DNA from: Rhizobium sp. CSW-27
GTDB taxonomy: Bacteria; Pseudomonadota; Alphaproteobacteria; Rhizobiales; Rhizobiaceae
Length of the DNA: 64,000 bases
Direction of reading: 5' to 3'
Assembly (NCBI RefSeq): GCF_018760785.1
Contig: NZ_JAHHZO010000003.1
Coordinates: forward strand, 124,001 to 188,000
Positions within the stretch are counted from its first letter, which is position 1; each line of letters opens with the position of its first letter. Shown in pieces: positions 50,731 through 59,670 of this stretch. Both the position numbers and the translations under genes were made by a program. The notes below the pieces were generated by a model, which made no database searches, was not told the DNA's origin, and worked only from the letters and a program-made list of their open reading frames with translations.

Positions 50731-52074
50731 TTGATCAAGAATGCAAATATTTTTATAGTGTCACAAGACGACTGCACAAGCCGACTGCAGGCAGCGATGG
50801 ATGCGGCGGCAGCGACTGGCGACGTTCTGGAGCTGGGACCAGGCGTGCATCATTGCGGCGCCCTGCAGCTCGCCTCCGGGCTCGATCTGGTGCTGGGCGA
50901 GGGAGCAATCCTGCGCTTTTCGGCCGATTACGACGCCTATCGCGACAATCGCGTCGATGTCATTGCCGAGTCCTCCGACACAGCCATGATGCTGGCCCGG
51001 AACGCGGACCGCATCCGCATTTCCGGCAAAGGCATGATCGAGGCGCCGGGGCCCGACTTCGTCGTCGGCCGCCTGGAAGACATGGGTACGTACGTGCCCG
51101 CAGCGCTCCGACCGCGCGTTCTTGTGCTGCAGGGGTGCGAGAATGTGGATCTCCGCGGATTCTCGATCCGCTCCTCACCGATGTGGACCATTCATCTCAT
51201 CACCTGCCGCCGTGTCCATGTCGAGGGGCTGTCGATCGACAACGATCGGGAGATGCCCAATACGGATGGCATCGTCATTGACAGCTGTCAGGATGTGACG
51301 ATCCGCCATTGCGATATCGCGACAGCCGATGACGGCGTCGTGCTGAAGACCAGCCAGGGTCCGGACGGCAAGCCGGTCGGCATGTGCCGCAACATCCTTG
51401 TCGAGCATTCGCGCATCGAAAGCCGCAGCTGCGCCCTCAAGATCGGCACGGAAACGCACGGCGATGTCGAGAACATTGCCTTCAGCGATTGCGAGATCCT
51501 GCGCTCGAACCGTGCCATGGGAATCTTTTCGCGGGATGGCGGACGCATCCGCAATGTTGCCAGCCGGCGCATTCGCCTCGATGCGCACGAAACCCCCGAT
51601 GGCTTCTGGGGCTCCGGCGAGGCAATCACTGTCAATGTGGTCAATCGTCGTCCGGAGAAGCCGGCCGGGCGCGTCGAAAACATCCTGTTCGAGGACATCG
51701 AGGGATCGATGGAAGGCGCCGTCAACCTCGTTGCCGACAGTCCGTCCGGCATCGGCAATCTCAGCCTCAGCCGCATCCGCATAAGGCAGGAGGACGGCCC
51801 CTATCGCGGCCACCGCTACGACGTGCGGCCGACGCATTTCGACCTCGCCCCCTCGCCGGATGCCGCCGGTCGCGCCAATGCCTGGGTCAAGGACGAGAAC
51901 GGCCAGGTGATCGGCCTCGTGCCCTATCCGGGCGGCATGCCGGCGCTTTATTCCTGCAATGTCGAGGGGCTGGCACTCGAGGATGTCCGCTTCGAGCGGC
52001 CGGCAGTGCTGCCGGCCGGCTGGAACAGCGAGGCCATCATCGTGCAGAACGGTGTGGCCAGCGCCTGGTCCTGA
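50731..52074 (+). CDS. GH28-like polygalacturonase-family protein, cytoplasmic
   Basis: Right-handed beta-helix protein of 447 residues. I chose a TTG start (LIKNANIFIVSQDD) because GGGAGG lies 8 bp upstream; the frame continues 35 codons further without support. GH28 signature pieces are MPNTDGIVIDSCQDVTI near residue 172 and ATADDGVVLKTS near 194, giving the three catalytic Asp. The canonical GHG His motif is not evident; the equivalent region reads SCALKIGTETHGD. There is no signal peptide, so it should act on oligosaccharides after import. It opens the glycan locus with GH38 38 bp downstream. Galacturonide or another uronide substrate is possible. Confidence 0.85.
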   Translation: MIKNANIFIVSQDDCTSRLQAAMDAAAATGDVLELGPGVHHCGALQLASGLDLVLGEGAILRFSADYDAYRDNRVDVIAESSDTAMMLARNADRIRISGKGMIEAPGPDFVVGRLEDMGTYVPAALRPRVLVLQGCENVDLRGFSIRSSPMWTIHLITCRRVHVEGLSIDNDREMPNTDGIVIDSCQDVTIRHCDIATADDGVVLKTSQGPDGKPVGMCRNILVEHSRIESRSCALKIGTETHGDVENIAFSDCEILRSNRAMGIFSRDGGRIRNVASRRIRLDAHETPDGFWGSGEAITVNVVNRRPEKPAGRVENILFEDIEGSMEGAVNLVADSPSGIGNLSLSRIRIRQEDGPYRGHRYDVRPTHFDLAPSPDAAGRANAWVKDENGQVIGLVPYPGGMPALYSCNVEGLALEDVRFERPAVLPAGWNSEAIIVQNGVASAWS

Positions 52075-52112
52075 AATCCAATTGCTGACGGCCTCGGAGG
52101 AGGGGCCACGCG

Positions 52113-55100
52113 ATGAAGCGTATCCGAAAGCTCGACCACCTGCTTTCCCGGCTGCAGGAACGGATCTTCGTGCCGCTCGACGTTCACGTCGATCTCGTCT
52201 ACAGCCCCGCCGCCGCATCCGAGCGTCAGCGCATGGTGTCATCCGATCGCGTCGGCTGGACGCCGGTTGACCGCGATCTCGTCTGGGGCGAGCCGGACGG
52301 CTATTACTGGTTCGGCGGCGCGGTCACGATACCGGATGCCGCCGCGGGCCGGCGCGTCGTGGTGCATGTGGACGCCGCCTTCGGCAGTGTCATGGGCCGC
52401 AGCGATCCGCAATGCCTCGTGCGCGTCAATGGCCGGATCCGTCAGGGCGTCGATGGCAATCACCGCGACTTCCTGCTCACCGATCAAGCGAAGGCGGGAG
52501 AGCGCTTCGACATCCTGATCGAGGCCGGCACCATCGAGGATCGCCGCCAGCTCGGCTTCGGTTGCAGCCTGGTGCTGCATGATCTCGAAGTGGACGACCT
52601 CTATTACGACATCCGCGTGCCGCTCGACGTCGCCCGTCTGCTGGCGGCCGATGATCCGCGCCGGCACTTCATCCTCAACCATCTGGAGGCGGCCGTCGAC
52701 GCGATCGACCTGCGTCCCGGCAATGATGCCCGCTTCCGCGCCTCGATGGAGAGGGCACGTGCCGCCGTGCAGCCGATCTACGACGCGCAGGATTTCGAGG
52801 AAAAGCCGACCATCGTCACCACCGGCCACACACATATCGACGTGGCCTGGCTGTGGCGCGTGCGCGAAACCCGGCAGAAGATGGCGCGCTCCATGGCAAC
52901 GGCGCTTTCCCTGATGCAGGACTTTCCGGACTACCGGTTCATGTATAACCAGTGCGTCCTGCTGGATTATCTCAACCAGGATTATCCGGAACTGTTCGAG
53001 CGGATCGCGCACGAGGTGAAGACCGGCCGCTTCGAGATTGAAGGGGCGCTCTGGCTGGAGCCGGATGTCAACATCGCCGGCGGTGAAGCGCTCGTGCGTC
53101 ATATCCTTTATGGCGTCGACTATCACCAGCGCACCTTCGGCGTACGCCCGCGCATGATCTGGCTGCCGGACACGTTTGGCTATTCGGCCTCGCTGCCGCA
53201 GCTCATGGAAAAATCCGGTCTCGACAGCTTCGTCACGCACAAGCTTTCGTGGAACGACACCAACCGCATGCCGGACGAGACGATGTTCTGGCAGGGCATC
53301 GATGGCACGAAGGTCGTTGCCTATTTCCTCACCACCCAGCCCTATGATTCAACCAGTCTCGGCACAACCTACTGCCCCAATCTCAAGCCCACGCATGTGA
53401 TGGGCACATGGCGCCGGCACGGGCAGCAGGCGCTGAACAAGGAACTCTTTCTCGTCTACGGTCACGGCGATGGCGGCGGCGGGCCGACGCGCGAGATGCT
53501 GCAGAACATTCGCCGCATGGAACGCGGCATTCCCGGCTGCCCCAAGGTCAGCCACGAAACCATGCGCCCCTTCTTCGAACGGCTGATCGGCCGCATGCGG
53601 GCGGCGCCGGAGAACTATCCGGTCTGGGTCGGCGAACTCTATGCCGAATTCCACCGCGGCACGCTGACCTCGGTCGCCAAGAACAAGCGCAACAACCGGC
53701 TGGCCGAAATCGCGCTGCGCGAGATCGAGATGCTGGCGGTGCTCGCAGAACGCCATGGGCTGGCCGATTATCCCGCAGAGGAACTGCGCCGCCTGTGGGA
53801 CATCGTGATGCTGAACCAGTTCCACGACATCCTGCCGGGCTCCTCGATCGGCTACGTCTACGAGGACAGCGACCGCGACTATGCGGATTTCTTCGCTGCC
53901 GCCCGTCACCTGACAGAACGGCTGACGGCGCTGCTGGCGCCCGCAGGGAACCCCTCGCTGTTCAACGCAGCGGGCCGCAGCCGCGACGGCATCGCGCTGA
54001 GTGCGGCAAGCGTCGCGCCCGCAAGCGAGCAGGTGATCGTCCGTGCCGATGGCAGCACGGCCCATGCGGTTGCTGTCTCGGGTCTTGCCCCGCTTGCCTT
54101 CTCGTCGCTTGAGGATGTGCTGCAGGATTCCGGTGCGCAACCACCGCTTTCTGTTTCCACCACGCATCTGGAAAACGAACGCCTCCGCGTGCGCTTCGAT
54201 GCGAAGGGGCGCATCACCTCGCTGTTCGACCGCAGGCGCGACCGGGAAATCCTGCCGCAAGGTGGTCTCGCCAACCGCCTGATCGCCTACCGCGACATGC
54301 CCGCTCAATATGATGCCTGGGATATCGATGCCGATTTCGAGGACCAGAGTTTCGATATCGATGATCTCGTCAGCGCCGAGGTGGTGGAAACGGGGCCGCT
54401 GAGGGCCGCCATCCGCTTCGAATGGTGCTATGAAAATTCCAGCATCGTGCAGATCGTCTCGCTGGCGGCCGGCGCTGGTCAGCTGGAGGTGGATTGCCTG
54501 ATCGACTGGCACGAACACAATACGCTGGTGAAGGCAGGCTTCCCGGTTGCGGTGAATGCTGCGGCCGTCGATGCCGAAATCCAGTTCGGCCATGTGCGCC
54601 GCGCCAGCCATCGCAACACGTCCTGGGACCGCGCGCGGTTCGAATGCTCGATGCAGCGCTGGGTGGATATCAGCGAACCCGGCTTCGGCGTGGCGCTGCT
54701 GAACGATTGCAAATATGGCTATGACGCCAAAGGCAGCGAACTTCGGCTGACGCTGCTGCGCTCGCCGACCTATCCCTGGCCGGAGGCGGACCAGGGCGAA
54801 CACCGGCTGCGCTATGCGGTGCTGCCGCATGACGGCAACAAACTGCAGGTGCACGAGGCTGCCGAGGACTTCAATCTTCCGCTCGCCATCGTCCACGGCG
54901 CGGCCCACGCGGCAAGCACGACACCTCTGCTGGCGGTCGAAAGCGAGGGCATCGCGCTGGAGGCGGTCAAGCGTGCCGAAGCCGGCGACGGCGTCATCGT
55001 CCGGCTGTGGGAGACGACCGGCACGCGCCGTACCGGCACCGTGCGGCTGGATCCATCCTTCACATCGGCCATGCTGGTCGATCTCCTGGAGGAGGGGAAC

Positions 55101-55181
55101 GAGGCCGTCGCCATCCAGGATGGCCGCGTAACCCTTGCCTTCCGGCCCTTCGACATCATCACGCTCAAGCTTGCAGATTGA
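52113..55181 (+). CDS. Alpha-mannosidase, glycoside hydrolase family 38
   Basis: Cytoplasmic exoglycosidase of 1022 residues, full length for bacterial GH38. Zinc ligands are in GHTHIDVAWLWR (His239, His241, Asp243), the nucleophile is Asp353 in WLPDTFGYSA, and another metal-site loop is YGHGDGGGGPTREML near residue 449. NQFHDILPGSSIG near 570 and the C-terminal beta domains (HLENERLRVRFDAKGRIT) are also typical. An N-terminal accessory domain (1-230) contains YYWFGGAVTIPDAA. It removes alpha-linked mannose from imported oligosaccharides, for example plant or fungal N-glycan pieces. GGAGGAGGGG precedes the start. Confidence 0.95.
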   Translation: MKRIRKLDHLLSRLQERIFVPLDVHVDLVYSPAAASERQRMVSSDRVGWTPVDRDLVWGEPDGYYWFGGAVTIPDAAAGRRVVVHVDAAFGSVMGRSDPQCLVRVNGRIRQGVDGNHRDFLLTDQAKAGERFDILIEAGTIEDRRQLGFGCSLVLHDLEVDDLYYDIRVPLDVARLLAADDPRRHFILNHLEAAVDAIDLRPGNDARFRASMERARAAVQPIYDAQDFEEKPTIVTTGHTHIDVAWLWRVRETRQKMARSMATALSLMQDFPDYRFMYNQCVLLDYLNQDYPELFERIAHEVKTGRFEIEGALWLEPDVNIAGGEALVRHILYGVDYHQRTFGVRPRMIWLPDTFGYSASLPQLMEKSGLDSFVTHKLSWNDTNRMPDETMFWQGIDGTKVVAYFLTTQPYDSTSLGTTYCPNLKPTHVMGTWRRHGQQALNKELFLVYGHGDGGGGPTREMLQNIRRMERGIPGCPKVSHETMRPFFERLIGRMRAAPENYPVWVGELYAEFHRGTLTSVAKNKRNNRLAEIALREIEMLAVLAERHGLADYPAEELRRLWDIVMLNQFHDILPGSSIGYVYEDSDRDYADFFAAARHLTERLTALLAPAGNPSLFNAAGRSRDGIALSAASVAPASEQVIVRADGSTAHAVAVSGLAPLAFSSLEDVLQDSGAQPPLSVSTTHLENERLRVRFDAKGRITSLFDRRRDREILPQGGLANRLIAYRDMPAQYDAWDIDADFEDQSFDIDDLVSAEVVETGPLRAAIRFEWCYENSSIVQIVSLAAGAGQLEVDCLIDWHEHNTLVKAGFPVAVNAAAVDAEIQFGHVRRASHRNTSWDRARFECSMQRWVDISEPGFGVALLNDCKYGYDAKGSELRLTLLRSPTYPWPEADQGEHRLRYAVLPHDGNKLQVHEAAEDFNLPLAIVHGAAHAASTTPLLAVESEGIALEAVKRAEAGDGVIVRLWETTGTRRTGTVRLDPSFTSAMLVDLLEEGNEAVAIQDGRVTLAFRPFDIITLKLAD

Positions 55182-55183
55182 CC

Positions 55184-56419
55184 ATGTCCCATCACGACCA
55201 GTACATCACCCGGACCATCGACAGCTTTCCGGAGGGCGAAAAGTCCTTCGTCGAAATTCCCTTCGAGGTAGGACCGGAGATCGAACGCATCGAGGTCAGC
55301 TATCATTATCCATTCGGTGGTGGCGGCAGCGTCATCGACCTCGGGGTCGCCCGCAACGGGCGCATGCGCGGCTGGACCGGCTCGGAACGCGGTCACATCA
55401 CGCTGGAAGCCGATCGTGCGACGCCCGGCTATGACCTCGGCCCGCTACCCGGCCAGTGGCATGTGGTGCTGGGCATCGTGAAGATCGGCCCGGACTGCAA
55501 GGTCGAAATACAGATCCGCCTGATTGCCCGGCGCCGGCAGTGGCTGGCAGGTGAACTGCACAGCCATTCCGAACATTCCGATGGCGGCGTCACGGTGCTC
55601 GATGCCATTCACCGCGCCCGGGCATCCAGGCTCGATTTCATGGCGATCACCGACCACAATACCGTTTCGCAGAATATCATCCGGCCGGACGATCCCGGAA
55701 TCCACGTCATTCCGGCCATGGAACTGACCTCCTTCCATGGCCACACCAATTTTCTCGGCCTCGAGCGCCCGGTAGAAGACTGGCGCTGCCGCTCGCCACA
55801 GGAGGTGGCGGACAAGATGGACGAGGCGCGCGCCAGGGGCGCCACCATCGTCATCAACCATCCCTTCCAGAACTCGGCCGGCGGGCGCTGGCAGGCCGGC
55901 TTCGATGTCGCCTTCGATGCCTACGAGATCTGGAATGGCAACTGGTCGGTGATGAACGAGCAGGGGCTTGCCTTCTGGCAGCAACTGCTGAGCCAAGGCC
56001 GGCGCGTTCCGGCAACCGGCGGCAGCGATTTCCACCTGAAGAACCGGCGGCGTCACGGCAGGCCGTGTAACCGCGTCTGTGCCGAAGGCTCTGCGATCGC
56101 CGATATCCTCGCGGCCGTGCGGGCCGGCGCCAATGTCATCACCTTTGCGCCGGACGAGACCATGGCGAAACCGTCAGCCGCGGATCTGCCGCTGTTCGGA
56201 ACGCAGGTTGCGCGCGGCGCAACGGTCGGCGTGACCTTCGACGGTCTTGCGGAAGGCGACGAAGTGCGCTTCATCACGGAAGCCGGACTGGTGGAGGCCC
56301 GCGCCGCGACCGCCGGCAGCATGGTGGTCGAGCAGGCCTTTGCCGGCCGTTTCCTGCGCTTCGAGGTCTGGCACGGCAAGGATCCGAAGCTGTTCACCAA
56401 TCCGTTCTATGCCGAATAG
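55184..56419 (+). CDS. CehA/McbA-family PHP-domain metallohydrolase
   Basis: Predicted metal-dependent phosphoesterase-type hydrolase of 411 residues, starting MSHHDQYITRTIDSFPEG only 2 bp after the GH38 stop. The PHP motifs are ELHSHSEHSDGGVTV near residue 125, MAITDHNTVSQN near 153, PAMELTSFHGHTNFLG near 178, VINHPFQN near 222 and TGGSDFHLKNRRR near 280. A beta-sandwich N-terminus (1-115) and a C-terminal domain flank the core. Family members hydrolyse carbamate esters or phosphoesters, but many accompany glycan-degrading genes without known substrate. Here it may remove a phosphodiester or acyl substituent from an imported glycan. Confidence 0.88.
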   Translation: MSHHDQYITRTIDSFPEGEKSFVEIPFEVGPEIERIEVSYHYPFGGGGSVIDLGVARNGRMRGWTGSERGHITLEADRATPGYDLGPLPGQWHVVLGIVKIGPDCKVEIQIRLIARRRQWLAGELHSHSEHSDGGVTVLDAIHRARASRLDFMAITDHNTVSQNIIRPDDPGIHVIPAMELTSFHGHTNFLGLERPVEDWRCRSPQEVADKMDEARARGATIVINHPFQNSAGGRWQAGFDVAFDAYEIWNGNWSVMNEQGLAFWQQLLSQGRRVPATGGSDFHLKNRRRHGRPCNRVCAEGSAIADILAAVRAGANVITFAPDETMAKPSAADLPLFGTQVARGATVGVTFDGLAEGDEVRFITEAGLVEARAATAGSMVVEQAFAGRFLRFEVWHGKDPKLFTNPFYAE

Positions 56420-56429
56420 GAGCATTACG

Positions 56430-57482
56430 TTGGACAGACGGTCGGACCGGAAGATCGGCATCAAGGACGTATCCCGCGAGGCCGGCGTTGCGCTGAGCAC
56501 CGTCTCCCACGTACTGAACGGCACGGCTCCCATCTCGCAGGAGGTGCGCTCCCGCGTGCTTGAGGCGGCGCGGCGCCTTGGCTATCTGGCCAAACGACAG
56601 CAGAAGGGCGCAATAGCCTCGCTGACGACGCTTTACCTCGCCGTACCGCCCGGCAACCGCCCGCACAACGACATCAACCTCGTGTCCTGGACGCTGCTGA
56701 CCCAGCTTTCGCGCGAATGCGAGCGGCGCGGCGTGCGGGTGGTGGCGCATAACGGATCGGCGGAACTTTCGGCGGCGGAAATTCTGGCCGGCGCCCGCGG
56801 CGTCGGCGCCGAGGGCATCGTCCTTGTTTTCGACGACAATCCGAAGCTGCTGAAGGGCCTGGCCGCCTCAGACATCCCCGTGGTGCTGCTGAACGGCGAG
56901 GACCCCGCAATGGGGCTCGACACCGTGGCACCGGCCAACCGCTATGGCGCGCGGCTCGCCACCGAATGGCTGCTCTCGCATGGCCACCGGCGCATTCTGC
57001 ACCTTACCTGGCGCGGCCGCAGCACCATCATGCGCCGCGTCGACGGCTTCCGCGACGCCTATGCGGAACGGGACCTGCCGCAGGACCTGGGCGAGGTGCT
57101 TTACGCCCGCGGCTACGAGCCAGACCAGGCGCGTCAGGCGCTGAGGGGCTTCATCGCCGAGCGCGGCGGCCTGGATGGCTTCACGGCGGTGTTTTGCGCA
57201 GCCGACAACCTGGCGATCGGCGCACTGACGGAACTTCAGGCACAGGGCTATGCGATTCCCGCGGACATTGCGGTGGTGGGCTTCGACGGGGTCGCGCCCG
57301 GCGAACTCACCGTCCCGTCGCTCACCACCGTGCGCGTGCCGCTTGATGCGCTGGCGGCCTCCACCGTACAGATGCTGGAGAACCGCCTGTCTTTCATGAG
57401 CCGCGACTACCCGGCCTGCCGCATCGAACTCGGTTGCCAGCTTGTCGAGCGTGAAAGCGGCGGCGGCCTTTCCTCAGCCTGA
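56430..57482 (+). CDS. LacI-family transcriptional regulator of the glycan locus
   Basis: LacI/GalR-type regulator of 350 residues. The start is a TTG (LDRRSDRKIGIKDVSREAG) with AGGAG 7 bp upstream. The helix-turn-helix and hinge run IGIKDVSREAGVALSTVSHV to ARRLGYLAK, residues about 9-60. The periplasmic-binding-like sensor domain follows, with VLLNGEDPAMGLDTVAPANR near 148 and the C-terminal CAADNLAIGALTELQAQG and VVGFDGVAPGELTVPSLTTV. It sits between the hydrolases and the transporter, with an 18-bp perfect palindrome just after its stop. It probably responds to a mannose- or uronate-containing sugar. Confidence 0.93.
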   Translation: MDRRSDRKIGIKDVSREAGVALSTVSHVLNGTAPISQEVRSRVLEAARRLGYLAKRQQKGAIASLTTLYLAVPPGNRPHNDINLVSWTLLTQLSRECERRGVRVVAHNGSAELSAAEILAGARGVGAEGIVLVFDDNPKLLKGLAASDIPVVLLNGEDPAMGLDTVAPANRYGARLATEWLLSHGHRRILHLTWRGRSTIMRRVDGFRDAYAERDLPQDLGEVLYARGYEPDQARQALRGFIAERGGLDGFTAVFCAADNLAIGALTELQAQGYAIPADIAVVGFDGVAPGELTVPSLTTVRVPLDALAASTVQMLENRLSFMSRDYPACRIELGCQLVERESGGGLSSA

Positions 57483-57484
57483 AA

Positions 57485-57502
57485 ATGAAAAAATTTTTTC
57501 AT
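57485..57502. promoter_or_regulatory. Perfect 18-bp palindrome, candidate LacI-type operator
   Basis: ATGAAAAAATTTTTTCAT lies 3 bp after the lacI stop and about 100 bp before the binding-protein gene. A second inverted repeat ACGATC-N6-GATCGT follows at 57515-57532. Absence of GC pairs argues against a terminator stem. Confidence 0.6.
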
Positions 57503-57603
57503 CTTGATTTTTGAACGATCATGCCAGATCGTCCGATCCAACGCGATTGCTGGGATATTTTGGGGCAATAGGCGGAATAAACGAGTTCATCTGGGAGGGT
57601 GAC

Positions 57604-59508
57604 ATGTCTCAACGTAAAAATATTTTCACAAGTTCTCTCGCTGTTCTTCTGGCTACCTGCCTCGCCGGTTCGGCGCTGGCATTCCAGGAATCGCCGATGC
57701 TGGCGGAACAGGTGAAGGCCGGCAAGCTTCCGCCGGTCGACCAGCGTCTGCCCGAAAAGCCGACCGTGATCGAAGCCGAGCAGGTCGGCCAGTATGGCGG
57801 CAACTGGCAGCGCGCCTTCAAGGGGCCGGGCGATCGCTGGGGCCCGACCAAGCTGATGGAAGAGCGTGTCGTGAAGTGGGCGCAGAAGCCGGGTGGCCCG
57901 CTGAAGCTGGTGCCGGGCTACATCTCGTCCTATTCGGTCAGCCCCGATTCCCGCGAGTTCACCTTCACGCTGCTGAAGGGCCTGAAGTGGTCGGATGGCC
58001 ATCCGGTGACCACCGAGGACGTGCGCTTCTGGTATGAGGATGTCTTCCTCAACAAGGACATCCTGGCCAATATCGACCAGACGCTGGCGCCCGGCGGCAA
58101 GCCGATGAAGCTGGAAGTCATCGATGAGCAGACCTTCAAGGTGAAGTTCGACCAGCCTTATGTCTACTTCCTCGAAATCCTTGCCAAGGATTCCACCGGC
58201 GATCCGAGCCTCGACCGCCCGAGCTTCATCTTCCCGAAGCACTACCTGAAGCAGTTCAACAATCACTATGCGTCGGAAGAGCAGCTGAAGGCAGCCGCAG
58301 CGAAGTTCGGCGTGCCGAAGTGGAGCGACCTGTGGGGCTCCAAGGGTGCCGCGACTGCCTGGTGGCAGAACCCGGACCTGCCGGTGATCACCGCCTGGAA
58401 GATCGAGAAGCCGGCGCCGGGCGACCTCGTGACCATGGTGCGCAACCCCTATTACTATGCGGTGGACCAGGCCGGCAACCAGCTGCCCTATATCGACCGC
58501 ATCACGCACCGCCTGTTCAGCGATCAGGAAGCCTTCAACCTGATGATCGTGCAGGGCCAGATCGACATGCAGATGCGCTATGTCGAGCCGCAGGACTTCA
58601 CCTTCTACAAGGAGAACGAGGCCAAGGGGAACTATAAGGTTCACCGCTGGACGCAGGCACAGACCTGGGCACTGGTTCCGAACCTCAACATGAAGGACGA
58701 AGTGCTGCGCGGCCTGTTCGAGAAGTCGGACTTCCGCCAGGCCCTCAGCATCGCCATCGACCGTGACACCATCAACGAACTGATCTTCTCCGGTCTTGCC
58801 GAGGCGCGCCAGGCATCCCCGGTCACCGGCTCGCCGAATTTCGACCCGGACCTTGAAAAGCACTGGGCCGAATACGATCCGGACAAGGCCAATGCGCTTC
58901 TCGACGGCATTGGCCTGACGAAGAAGGACAGTGAGGGCTTCCGCCTGCGCCCGGATGGCAAGCGTCTGCAGATCGTCGTGGAAATGCAGCATGCCAACGG
59001 TCCGAAGACCATGGAACTGGTTGCCGCCAACTACAAGGATATCGGCGTCGAACTGCTGCCGCGTATCATCGACCGCACCCAGTGGGATGCGAACCGCGAC
59101 AACAACGAGTTCCAGATGCAGTGGTATCCCTTCGACCGGCTGTCGGTCGTGGCGGCCGATCCGCGCATCATGATGGGCAACGATTCCTACGCGAACCAGT
59201 ATTATCTCTGGTATTCGACCAAGGGTGGCTCCGGCATCGAGCCGCCGGCCAACCATCCTATCCGGCGCATCTTTGCCGATTGGGACAAGGCTGGCAAGGC
59301 TGCCGATCGCAAGGAAGCGGACGCTGCCGTCAACGACCTGATCAAGACATTTGTCACGGAAGGCTGGGTCATCGGCATCGTCGGGGAACTTCCCGCGATC
59401 TCGGTGGTGAAGACCAACTTCATGAACTTCCGCGACGACCTGATCGAGGACGACATCACCCGCGGCATCGGCCTTGGCGCCACGCAGCAGATGTGGATGA
59501 AGCAGTAA
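57604..59508 (+). CDS. ABC transporter substrate-binding protein, family 5, oligosaccharide type
   Basis: Periplasmic receptor of 634 residues. The start MSQRKNIFTSSLAVLLATC has GGGAGGG 5 bp upstream; a signal peptide ends near SALA-FQESPML. It is about 100 residues longer than ordinary peptide receptors. Such long family-5 receptors in Rhizobiaceae often bind oligosaccharides. Landmarks are FTFTLLKGLKWSDGHPVTTEDV near residue 115 and FRQALSIAIDRDTINELIF near 378. It is rich in Trp and Tyr, as sugar receptors are. The adjacent GH28, GH38 and PHP genes suggest an oligosaccharide ligand containing mannose. Confidence 0.93.
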   Translation: MSQRKNIFTSSLAVLLATCLAGSALAFQESPMLAEQVKAGKLPPVDQRLPEKPTVIEAEQVGQYGGNWQRAFKGPGDRWGPTKLMEERVVKWAQKPGGPLKLVPGYISSYSVSPDSREFTFTLLKGLKWSDGHPVTTEDVRFWYEDVFLNKDILANIDQTLAPGGKPMKLEVIDEQTFKVKFDQPYVYFLEILAKDSTGDPSLDRPSFIFPKHYLKQFNNHYASEEQLKAAAAKFGVPKWSDLWGSKGAATAWWQNPDLPVITAWKIEKPAPGDLVTMVRNPYYYAVDQAGNQLPYIDRITHRLFSDQEAFNLMIVQGQIDMQMRYVEPQDFTFYKENEAKGNYKVHRWTQAQTWALVPNLNMKDEVLRGLFEKSDFRQALSIAIDRDTINELIFSGLAEARQASPVTGSPNFDPDLEKHWAEYDPDKANALLDGIGLTKKDSEGFRLRPDGKRLQIVVEMQHANGPKTMELVAANYKDIGVELLPRIIDRTQWDANRDNNEFQMQWYPFDRLSVVAADPRIMMGNDSYANQYYLWYSTKGGSGIEPPANHPIRRIFADWDKAGKAADRKEADAAVNDLIKTFVTEGWVIGIVGELPAISVVKTNFMNFRDDLIEDDITRGIGLGATQQMWMKQ

Positions 59509-59540
59509 CCGGCTTTAGGCCCCGATCCAGCACATGCCCT

Positions 59541-59570
59541 CCGTCGGCCCGGCACGAGCCCGGCCGGCGG
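59541..59570 (+). other. Intercistronic hairpin after the binding-protein gene
   Basis: Twelve-base arms (CCGTCGGCCCGG and CCCGGCCGGCGG) pair with one mismatch and one wobble around a 6-base loop, in the 162-bp gap before the first permease. Such hairpins commonly protect the binding-protein message or cause partial termination, giving excess receptor. Confidence 0.5.
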
Positions 59571-59670
59571 ACCGCGATTTCATTTCATCGATCAGTCCTG
59601 GTTTCCGGCCAACGGTGACAGGTGACGTTTCCCGCTGGAACGGCACGTCCTGCGGAGCAGGAGGGAAAGC

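Noticed and set aside
57485..57502. Rho-independent terminator after lacI
   Set aside because: The stem would be almost entirely A-T with no loop; it is a better operator than terminator.
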